Origin: Strongylocentrotus droebachiensis
Taxonomy: Eukaryota; Echinodermata; Echinoidea; Camarodonta; Strongylocentrotidae
Reading direction: 5' to 3'
Assembly (NCBI GenBank): GCA_035222895.1
Contig: JAVYIG010006839.1
Location: forward strand, 47,033-111,032
Length of the DNA stretch: 64,000 bases
In this document: positions 37,095 to 49,000 of the stretch, in pieces
Layout: each line of letters starts with the position of its first letter
How positions within the stretch are numbered: position 1 is the first letter of the stretch
Position numbers and translations under genes: made by a program
The notes under the pieces: model-generated
Database searches by the model: none
What the model was told of the DNA's origin: nothing
The model's input: only the letters and a program-made list of their open reading frames with translations

Positions 37095-40000
37095 GATGAT
37101 AAGGAGAGAGAGAGAAAAAGGGGGGATGAGGTGGGGATGAGAGGTGAGAAAGGTACATGTGTGAAGGCGGAGGCCGGTTTACATCTAGAGAGAAGGGAGA
37201 GAGAGATAAGGAGAGAGCGGTTTGAGAGAAATATGGAGAGAGGCAGAAAAGCGGATAAAGAAAGAAAAACAAATTAAGTGATCTTCAAAAGGTTCTCAGT
37301 ACAAGCAGAAAAAGGACAATATTCCATTCCTATCAACATCCCCAGACCAAACGAAATTAAAACAACAACAAACAGGAATTGAGACAGGACGTTCCCCACG
37401 TACTGGCCAAACTTTTGACATTTGTACAGTAATCCGCTTTAAAAAAAAGCTTTGACACCATGCAACCATTGTTATAGAGCTGCCCCAAACAAAAGACAAT
37501 CAAATTGAAACCAAGACTGAAACTAAGTCTCTGCTGATGAATGTCAATAATTAACTCACAATTTTTCATCTGACCTTTTTTGGCAACTGACAATTTTCAA
37601 ATTGTCTTCCATTTGTCAAATTCCCTTCAGTGTTCCATCCATAGCTGTTATTGCAAGTTTACATTCGGGATTGCAGCTCCAAGATATTTGTTGACGAGAT
37701 GGGGAGACCTAAATGTACATGTGTTTGTACATGTTGGCAGGTCGGAGTAAGAAGAATATATTCATAGAGTCTCTTGTTGTTTTGGTATTTTCTTTTATTC
37801 CCTTCCATTTGATGTTGTTAATTGGAAATCTGGTTCTATGTCAGATTGTACATGAAGAGCTTCAAGATGATATTTGTTGACGAGATGATGAGAGTTACTT
37901 GTGCATGTTGACAGGTCTGTCATTTGATTGCCGAGAAGAGGATATCTTAGTATTGATGTCTTTCATATTGTTTTCCATCGGATGATATTCTCATCGTTGT
38001 TCTCAAGAGCTGATTGCATGAGTAAACATGGAGGACAGGATCTCAAAGAAAATGTTTGTTGAAGAGATGACAGAGTTCGTCAGGTCTGTTTTCCGTCGGA
38101 TGATATTCCCATTATTGTTTGTTGTCCAGAGCTGAATCTGCGAGTATACACGGAGGATGGGATCTCAACGACAATATTTGTTGAAGTGATGACAGAGTTT
38201 GGCAGGTCTGTCACAAGTTGTTGAGGTTTCACAAACCATAATCCATTTCTTTTCATTTTCCATTCTTCTGTTTCCAGCTGATCGTGCGAGTATACATGGA
38301 AGATGGAAGTTCCAAGACAATGTTTCACAAACTATAATCCATTTCTTTTCATTTTCCATTCTTCTGTTTCCAGCTGATCGTGCAAGTGTACATGGAAGAT
38401 GGAAGTTTCAAGACAATGTTTGTTGACGAGACGATGTTTAACAAACTATAATCCATTTCTTTTCATTTTCCATTCTTCTGTTTCCAGCTGATCGTGCGAG
38501 TGTACATGGAAGATGGCAGTTCCAAGACGATGTGTGTTGACGAGACGATGTTTCACAAACTATAATCCATTTCTTTTAATTTTCCATTCTTCTGTTTCCA
38601 GCTGATCGTGCAAGTGTACATGGAAGATGGCAGTTCCAAGACAATGTTTGTTGACGAGACGATGTTTAACAAACTATAATCCATTTCTTTTCATTTTCCA
38701 TTCTTCTGTTTTCCAGCTGATCGTGCGAGTGTACATGGAAGATGGCAGTTCCAAGACAATGTTTGTTGACGAGACGATGTTTCACAAACTATAATCCATT
38801 TATTTTCATTTTCCATTCTTCTGTTTTCCAGCTGATCGTGCGAGTGTACATGGAAGATGGCAGTTCCAAGACAATGTTTGTTGACGAGACGATGTTTCAC
38901 AAACTATAATCCATTTATTTTCATTTTCCATTCTTCTGTTTTCCAGCTGATCGTGCGAGTGTACATGGAAGATGGCAGTTCCAAGACGATGTTTGTTGAC
39001 GAGACGATGTTTCACAAACTATAATCCATTTATTTTCATTTTCCATTCTTCTGTTTTCCAGCTGATCGTGCGAGTGTACATGGAAGATGGAAGTTCCAAG
39101 ACGATGTTTGTTGACGAGACGATGTTTCACAAACTATAATCCATTTATTTTCATTTTCCATTCTTCTGTTTTCCAGCTGATCGTGCGAGTGTACATGGAA
39201 GATGGCAGTTCCAAGACAATGTTTGTTGACGAGACGATGTTTCACAAACTATAATCCATTTATTTTCATTTTCCATTCTTCTGTTTTCCAGCTGATCGTG
39301 CGAGTGTACATGGAAGATGGCAGTTCCAAGACGATGTTTGTTGACGAGACGATGTTTCACAAACTATAATCCATTTATTTTCATTTTCCATTCTTCTGTT
39401 TTCCAGCTGATCGTGCGAGTGTACATGGAAGATGGAAGTTCCAAGACGATGTTTGTTGACGAGACGATGAGAGTCAGGCAGGTCAGTCACATGCTGGTAG
39501 AGAAGAACCACTTGGACGAGAGACCAGATTGGACCATCATTGAACAGATTCCAGAACTGTTAATGGGTAAGTAACAAACACCGGTATTAAGTCATTTCCT
39601 CTGGTTACTAGGATAGTGTTGTCGAGTAGTATAGTATAGTATAAGGTGTGGAGGTCCAGTGGATATGTCACCGGACTGTGAATCATAAGGTCCGCGGTTC
39701 GAGTCCCGCCGCGGACTAATGTCCTTCGGTAAGACATAAATCTACATTTACCACACTCTACCCAGGTGAGCTAAAAGGGTACCTGGTAGGATTATTTCTT
39801 GAAATGCACTGTGCGCTGATAATGGCTGCCGCAGCTAAAGCCAGGGTAATCATGTCCAAAGCTCTTTAGAAGGACATAGGGACACTATAATGTGATATGC
39901 GCTTTACAAGAACAGAATATATATAGTATTGATATCAGCAAAGAGATTATACAATGAAACCTGTAGATAAAGACTAATCAAGGGAGACAAGATAATTGGT

Positions 40001-43000
40001 CTTCATAAGCAGCTCATTATATATGTACATTGTTCATTATATACAGTGCGTCCCAGTAAAAACAAAACCGAGAAGTATCGATGTTTTATCATAACTTAAT
40101 CACAACCATAATTAATGAATGATACATGTACATATTTGGAAAGCTTAGAGTCTCCTCTTTCAGTTGATGCTACTCACGTGATGCATATTTCATGCATGAG
40201 TGATTAAAAGCAATTTGAAGGAAGGAAACCAAAAAGTAATTTGGCGGGCGGTATCTGAATTTCAAAGAAAAATTCATATTTCTAGAAAGTTCATTTTCTG
40301 CTCTTTCATATGATACCTCAATCGAGAAAAATGAGCCAGGAATAACAAAGTTCTGTTTGTTTAAAGTAGCCCTAATATTTTCATAATTTTAACAAACGAA
40401 TTCGTTTTCACTGGGTGCCTGCCGTAGCAAAAAGCAGATTTGACAAAAGACTTAACTCCGTTTCGTTGACAATCAGCCATGCATGAAGACTCTCGTATAC
40501 GGCTGATTGTCAACGAAACGGAGTTAAGTTTTTTGTTAATTTCGTTTATTGATACGGCAGGCAGCCAGTGAAAACAAATTCGTTAAATAAAATTATGGAA
40601 ATGCAAGCACTAATTTAAACAAACAGAACTTTGTCATTCCTCGCTCATTTTTCCTGATTGATGTGTCATATGAAAGGGCAGAAACTCAACTTTCTAGAAA
40701 TGTGAATTTTTCTTCGAAATTCAGATACCGCCCGCCAAATGTCTTTTTGGTTTCTTTCCTTCAAATTGCTTTTAATCACTCATGAGTGAAATATGCATTA
40801 TCTGAGTAGCATCACATGAAAGAGGAGACTCTAAGCTTTCCAAATATGTATCATTCATTAATTATAGTTGTGATTAAGTCATGATAGAACATTGATACTT
40901 CTCGGTTTCGTTTTTTCTGGGACGCACTGTATATAGTTCTATGAGAAATACTGTTAGGAAACATAAAATATGGTCTTTATAGACAGTTGGTCACTTATGC
41001 AAATTTGACTCTTCTTATCTAGAAATCTAAAGACGACTCATAAAATAACACTATGTAATTCTTGGAATCAGCGGTTTTATTCAATTCCAACCACAATGCC
41101 ATAAAACACTCCATTATTAACAAATCGTTTGTCTGTCGTCACATTTTCAGAGAGAGCGTTGGAAGACCACGAGCATCTGGTCACAGACGTGATGCTCAAC
41201 TGGAAGAGAGAAACAACCAACAGAATCCTCTTCCAGGAAAGAAGAGACAAATATGCAATCTTCAAGAACCCTCAGGTATTATGCACCATCAATTAATCAC
41301 TATTCAAAGATGTCACTGTTATGAAGTAGTTTGCAGACCCAAAGTTTTGTCAGTTATAAGGTGTGAAATAGGGTCTTTACTTTAAGACCGTCGAGACTGT
41401 AGTCTATAGGCCCTTTTGTGTCTTAGCTCCATTGAATTCTTGTTCAATATTATAGAATCGTTTTCTTTAGTTTAATTTTTAATTTTTAAAGAATTATGTT
41501 TTATACTATACATAGAATGATTTTTTTTAAAGAGAATATGCCTACACACTAGTTTCATATGAGGCTGTATGATGTGATTCTATATATTTTGTAGGGGACT
41601 TGACACTAGCCTCTCTTCTGTCCTTCTTACAATTCCTACTTTGTATAACTCAAGAATTTTTTTTGTTGAAGGTTTGTTATATACTTATAGTGATACCAGA
41701 ATTAAATATTACCGGTAATCAATTGTCAAATTGAATGATTTCATTTTATTTTACACATATTTTAATTACCGGTATTCTTTGTTCTTCTACCCTCGACCAT
41801 TCCTTCCCCAGAACTTCCTTCTCTCCCAGCATGCATCAGAGGTTGCGACGCAGTTTGCCGAGAAGTCCAAGCAGTCTCTGATCGAGGAGTTCTTCAACGC
41901 CGGGAACCGAATCCCGGAGATAGAGGGCCCCCTCTATCTGAAGCAGGAGGGCAAGAAGTCGTGGAAGAAGCACTACTTCGTGCTCCGAGGATCCGGTCTC
42001 TATTACTCACCCAAGGGAAAATCCAAGGTAAAGAAATTGGTCGAAAATAGTGGTTTATTTCGAGGGCTACTTTTCAAGGTTGCTTGCATTAAAATTGCAC
42101 TCTTTAATTTGTTTTGCATTGAACTCTATACAATTTTGGGGGGCTATTTTTTTGGCATTTCGGGGCTAATTTGCCCTGAGTCCCTGTGTATTGTATTCCC
42201 TGTGCTCCAGTAGTGACATTTCAAGAGATTAATTTTGTGAAAGATCTCCGATTAGGCAGGGCTCCACATGTTTGGGGTCCGGATTGACATTATTGGGTTT
42301 ACTTGCATTAGCGCTATGTAGTATTTTTTTGAAATTGTAGGGGTTTGGACCTAGATATTGGGTGCCCATGTGTCAAGTCATGGATAAGGGCTTGGTTATA
42401 ATGGTGTTTTCTGTCATGTTTAGAGTTAACATTGAGTATCATGTGGGTACAGGTCCAGGCTAGTGATAGACTTCGACCACATAGTAAGTCTTGCCAGGGC
42501 ATATGACATACAATCACAAATTTAAAAAAAGAAAATATTAGAGCAATTGTTTTTTAAATGTATCTCATATTTATGTAGTTTTCAAAAAGGAAAATGAATT
42601 GTATAAATATATAATTGTGTCTTATTGCTTAAGATGTGCATTTACCAAACACCTGTAAAAAACAAAATATTGTAGTGTGATATCCATTTTTGCACAATTC
42701 AGTCACTTTTATATACATCAGAATTATTGAATGGTAAATTAGAGAGCAAGACTGTTGGACACTAAATAAAACTAAAAATCGCTCTAAAATTGTAGAAAAA
42801 ACAAAAGCTAATAATTTCTTGATAGTTTTTACAAAATGAAATGCACTTTTCCCAAGAGAGAAAAACAGATACCTGTGATTCTAATAAACTTCATTGCCAA
42901 ACCACAATGAATAGCAGGAGGGAACACAAGGGAAAAGTGAGGAAGAGGGGATAATTTCCCCCAGCATCTTGTCTATGAAATCAGGAATAAACACAACAGT

Positions 43001-46000
43001 GTGGCAGGAACAAGAAGCATTCACTTTAGCCAAGTTTATTTTTTCTAAAATCCTTTGCTTTACCGGTACTTAATTCCTGCCTCTCCTGGGCGCCATTCAA
43101 TGAGAAGAAAACAAAAAGGGGAAAGTGACGGGACACCAAACAAAACCATTTATGCCAAGTTTCTCAAAGAGATTTGAAGTTTTTGAAGCCAAATTCGAAA
43201 TGCTTTTCCTTGTGATAAACATGAACTTCATGCTGCAACATTACTTTCTTGAATGTTCATTGGGATTTACAAGAAACACAGTAACAAAAATTGTTTTACA
43301 ATCTGATAATTATGAAGGTATTATTTTTGAAAGCTTAATTTGATTAGTAATCGGAATTACTAAAGGTTTTTTTTTAATGCTTAGTAGTAAGTTATATTCA
43401 GATTTACAAACAGTTGATTTCCCTTGTTTGTTTTTGTTTTTTGTATTTTTGCAGGTTTTTAATTTTATCACCCAAAATTGTTATACAATCAGATAATTAT
43501 GAAGGTATTATTTTACAAGTTTATTTGGATTATTACTCCATAGTAGTCGAGGTGATTTTATTTTGCTCACATAGTAGCAAGGTATTCAGACTTACAATAA
43601 ATTCCCTTGAGTTTCTATTCCAGATTTATATTTATATGATCACAAAAAAAAATTGTTGGATTGGACAAGTATATCAGACAAATTTTTGAAAATATCTATG
43701 AAATTTTTTCCTTTCAACATGGAATAAAGTCTAATGACATTATTAAATGATGAGGAAAAGCATGTTAACTTCATACAAACATGTGCATAAATACAGGTCA
43801 TAGTCTGTTATGCTTTTTCACCAATAATTGACTTGTAAAATTGTTTAAGGTCATCTTCAAGGGAAAGTACTTCGATATACTAATTAACGACACAGTGTAC
43901 ACATTCTAATTTTCTTTTTAAGCACTTGTATACCATATTATGTCCGTCCAATGCATAACACTTCCATATCAATCTGGCTGATTCCCTTTTTTCTCTTCTG
44001 ATCTGTCCACAGTCCACCAAAGACATTGTTTGTCTCGTGCAATTTGAACACACCAACGTCTACAGCGGGATGGGCTGGAAGAAGAAGCACAAGGCACCGT
44101 TTGATCATTGCTTTGCTCTCAAGGTAACCGAAGTACATGTACATGTATCTTGTTTGTTTGTTTGTCTGTCTTTGTTTGTATGTTTGTTTGTTTGTTTGTT
44201 AAAGACCATGTTTAAGGAAGATGAGGAACTATAGCTAGGCCCTCTTCATATTTTTAATATTGGAAATCGGACGTTTCTAGCAAATATCTAGATTCACAAA
44301 ATTTCCATTAAATATTTTAACCACAATGCTAGATTTTTGCAGTTTGTTGAAGTTTCTAGCAATAAAAAACGGCTGTCGTGAAAGATTTGAGAAATTTTCT
44401 CTTTCAACATAAATATTTGAAGTGTACCGTGTGAAGATTTGGCACGAGGCAAAGTACTAAAAAGAAAACAATTATTTAAAACAATGTCTACAGGACCACT
44501 TTTACTTAGGCAAGTGCTCTTTTCCTTTGTAAGTGCCCTTTACCAATCTGATAAGTGCTCCTTTTTCCTTTCTTATAAGTTCTAAATGTATAAATATGAA
44601 AAGTTTTCCTTGTTACTTTTGCTTTCTATATGACTGCGCTTTGATAAGTGCCCCTTTTGTAATCGATATTGTCCTGTACTATCCATATGGGGAATGAGAC
44701 ATTTCAGTAATCAATGTGTTAAACTACATAGTCTTAGGCCGTGGGTAGTATAGGAGAAAACGGTACAACTGTTTATGATTGTGGATGTCATGATTTTTAT
44801 CGGCCAAAACCACAGAAAATCAGACAATTTGATAATTAAGGCTAGCTAATACTGTTCATGAGTTTAAATGAAATGTCTATCTGAGTAAACAACTGCTGCA
44901 ATTATATGCAAGTTCCTTTTGGGATCATTTAAACGATTGTACTCTGCTGCAAAGAATGATAAGACTGAAAGGGAATTGTAAAAGGGAAATAAAGTCAAGG
45001 CAGACAAAATGTTAAATATGACGGCATTTAAGTTGCTTCTTGTTGCGACCCCAGAGCCATAGGAACGACAAAGAGTCGAAAATGCTCAAGGTAAAACCAA
45101 AACCCCAGAGAGAACATTGATGTCATCCAGCATCGAGTCGCTTCCTGTTTTGTGTGCTGTGTTTCTTTACCCTTTACCCCAGCCACCAGCACTTTCTTCA
45201 AGAGGGGAACTGGGAAACAAGGAACATCTGGACAACATTTCTTGTGGAAATCTTCTTCTTACAAGATAACACAGTTCTCAAATCCTTTGAGAACTTCAAA
45301 ACATATGGCTTGATCGAAATATAAGAATGGGCATTTTTCTCGATCATGATTGAAACTTCTTTGTTTTTGGTTGGCATTGTTCTTTGATATTCTCTCACTT
45401 TCATTTTCTATCATGACATTTCTTGTATTTTTTCTAAACTATTTTCTTATCCGTTTTTAATATCCTGTGTGAAAATATTGTAACTTTCTTTGTATTCTGT
45501 TTGTTGTTATTATTATGTCACCTGTACTTTTTCAGTTGAAATTGGTAATGTACCAATCTTCATCATTGTCTTTATCTTCTTATACATTTATGTTGTTCAG
45601 TTTTTTTTAATACCTATGTCCTTTAATTTCTCCTACTTGTATTCCTTCTTTTCTCTCTTTATTTTGTAACTTCTTTGGCCATCATTAATGGTCCTTGTTT
45701 TCTTCTCTTTGGACTTTTTCTTCTTTCTCCTTAGTACCTACCCTGTCTTGTGAATGAAATCATTATATGAATTAATGAAATTATTATATGAAGTACTCAA
45801 ATTCAAATATTTCCATTAAATCTTGCATGCAGACAGAATAACCTTCCTTCTAGTGGAAATGACTTTAACAGAGTCTGGACTCTGGAGAACATAAACTACA
45901 CCACCATACTATAGATATCATATATCATAAGATAGTCTGTACTTTTAATTCACCATGTATGAATTGTGGATGCGTAAAAAAGCCTGCAACCTTGAAACAA

Positions 46001-49000
46001 AAGTACATTTGTACACTTAACGTTAAAGTACACTTCACGTAAAATTACACTTCACGTAAAAGTACATTTACCTGTTTACTTTTATCATAATCTGTTCATA
46101 AACTTTCTTCTTACTCTGTATACATGTGTTTGTCAAATCTTTCATTTTGTTGATTCTTTTTTCTTTTTCCAGCATCCTCAAATCCAGCAGAAATCCAAAT
46201 ACATCAAGTACCTGTGTGCTGAAGACTACAGGACATGTCAGAGATGGATAGCGGGATTAAGATTAGCCAAGGTACGACATTTATCAACTCTATATTCATT
46301 CATCCAACATATCCGGATGTACAGGATGTGAATATGCCAGATAAATGTAGATTCATTCAATGTTCAATACAATTTGAAGTTCAAAATTTGCCTCCTGAAA
46401 GTCTGTATGCAATTAAACTGGCTAAAACTCTAGTGGTTTTAAAAAAAAAGTGTTTAATTCAGAAAGGTTTTAAAGAGTTGAAAAGTGATTCTTGTCTACT
46501 TCCTCAAATACACAAACATATAGTGACCATGTATACATGTAACACTGAACACTGGAATATTCAATTTGTAAGTGTAGCGACAGTAGTTATTCGCAAGTGA
46601 TATGGCTATCAATTTGTGATATGGCATGTTTAAGGGTTCCTTGTTAATCAAATCTGCTGAATTTATATGAGTATAGTTACTTTAATAAGCAAGGGTGATT
46701 GTAATTGTATTCTCATTGATGGATGTGGAATCTACATGTGCATTTATAATTATGGGTGAAACGTGGACTGTACACAGAATCAGTGTACATGCAATTTGAA
46801 TTTCATTGCCTATTTGCTGATTTTCTGACTTTTTAATTGAAAGTACTAAAAATAGCAGCCCGAGAGCTGAATTACATTCAGTTTACAATAAAAGCACATA
46901 AAATTCATAGCGATGTTAAAACTATTATTACATAAAGCTTACAAGAATACGTTCATAGATTAAATTAATACGATATAATATTAAAACAAAAACTAAGTAT
47001 AACAGACATTATTCTAAAAAGTTAACAATTACAGACTTGACTGATCCTACATGTATGTACACTTTAGGAGTGAGAAATTAATAATAACACAAAGAAAAAC
47101 AATGTTTGTTTTCTCTGCAGTACAATAAGATCCTACTCGAAAATTTCAGCGACACGCAGCGTGAGATGACGGAGTATGCTTCCAGCGCTGAAAGTATGTC
47201 ACAATCTAGCAGTCTGACTGATACTGCTTCTCTCTCAAGTATGCAGTCTAGCTCTAGCTCGCAAAGCTCAGGCAGCCTCCCCGCAACTCATGGTAGGTGG
47301 TGGGAGCTGAGTGTTTGGCAGCAACATGTTGTAGGTGTGGTTGTCAGTGTTGAGATATGTTGTGTTTGTGGTGTATTGGATGGTTGGTTCATGTTTGTAA
47401 ACTTAGTATGGAGTCTTTTTTAGGGTTACAGAGCTCAGGCAGTCTCCCTGCAACTCATGGTAGGTGGTGGGAGCTGAGTGTGTGGCAGCAGCATGTTGTA
47501 GGTGTGTTTGTCAGTGTTGAGATATGTTGTGTTTGTGGTGTATTGGATGGTTGGTTCATGTTTGTAAACTTAGTATGGAATCTTGTTTAGGGTCACAGAA
47601 GTCATGGTAGGTGGTGGGAGCTGAGTGTGTGGCAGGAATATGTTATAGATGTCGTGGCTGTTGAGACTGTTCCTGTTGTTCTTTCACGGTTTTTCACTGA
47701 GCATGCAGTGTGGTTGTAGCTTATAGAGCTCATGTAGTCTCCCTGAAACTCATGGTAGGTGTAAGCCGCCATATATGTGGCAGCAACATGTTTGAGGTGT
47801 GGTTGTCAGCATTGAGATATTGAGTTGTTGAGGGTTCTGAGAAATTATGTGTGTATGGATTTGATGTGTGTCTAGTATGCAGGCCCTTTCTACCTTACAG
47901 AGCTCAGGCAGTCTCACTGCAACTCATGGTAGGTGGTGGGAGCTGAGTGTGTGGCAGAAATATGTTGTAGGTGTGGTTGTGAATGTTGAAATATGCTGTG
48001 TGTATGGTTGCTTTGTTTGTGTAACATGCTGTCTAATTTTAGCTCACAGAACTCAGGCAATCTCCTCGTAACTCATGGTAGGTGGTGGGAACTGGTTATA
48101 TGGCAGCAACATGTTGTGGTCATGGTTGCCAAAATATGGTGTCGGTGTGGATCATTCATGTTTGTCCATTGCTGATGCAAAATCTGCTGCTGCTGATTGC
48201 TTGCTTCCATTTAGGTATATGTTATAGAATACACTGAGCATCATTTGACGGCTGTGATGGTAGAGATGAAGAAAACATAAGATGCATTTAGATGTACATG
48301 TATACATTTCACGCTTTTATACAATCCATTAATTTGTATTTCTTAGGCAATTATGTTTAGAAGTAGAGGCTGATACATTTTCACATACAATGGACTTTCC
48401 CAGTATAGAGTAGTTTCATGAAATGCTAGTTTGACAAAGAGCTCCTTTAAAAAAAAAAAAATTCTAATAGTGATTATCCTGGAACTACTGAGAGAAATCA
48501 GATGTAGGGATGTTACCAACAAATATTATTTGGGATATAATCTATAGATACAGGTACAGCTCTATAAAAGAAAAAATATTGCTCATCAATGACATAAATT
48601 TGATTTGAATGTTTTAATAATTGATTATATGTATATGAGAGGTGTCGTAATCTCAAACTAAACTATATTTCTAGAGATACGGTGTAGATTTTAAACATTA
48701 ACTGACAGCTCATTGAAGTTACTCACGCATATCTCACACGCACAGACATGATAATAATAATAATAATACTCAGGTTTTATATAGCGCTTATTACAATCAC
48801 TAAGCGCTTCCAAACTTGGATATTATTACCCCGGCTTTAGCTGTGCTGCCATTAAGGCGCTCTAGCATTTCAAAGAATTAATTCCTGCCAGGTACATGTA
48901 CCCACTAAAATCACCTGGGTTGAGTGTGGCAAATGTAGATCAATCATATTACTTTATTTCTTTTCTTTTCGTTTGCAGGATCGAGCCCCAGCAATAGCAT

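Noticed and set aside
36631-37272. 213-codon minus-strand ORF rich in Ser/Leu
   Set aside because: Translation of the GA microsatellite; no domain or complexity.
38199-39360. Array units as real alternative RA-domain exons
   Set aside because: Every unit hits an in-frame TAA and lacks a consensus donor, so none can encode a complete RA start joined to exon 4.
38278-39406. CRISPR-like array because of regular repeats
   Set aside because: Unit and 'spacer' are both repeated; this is a eukaryotic intron with exon-derived tandem repeats.
39655-39720. Functional tRNA-His gene
   Set aside because: The acceptor stem does not pair and the sequence continues into the SINE body, so it is a SINE head.
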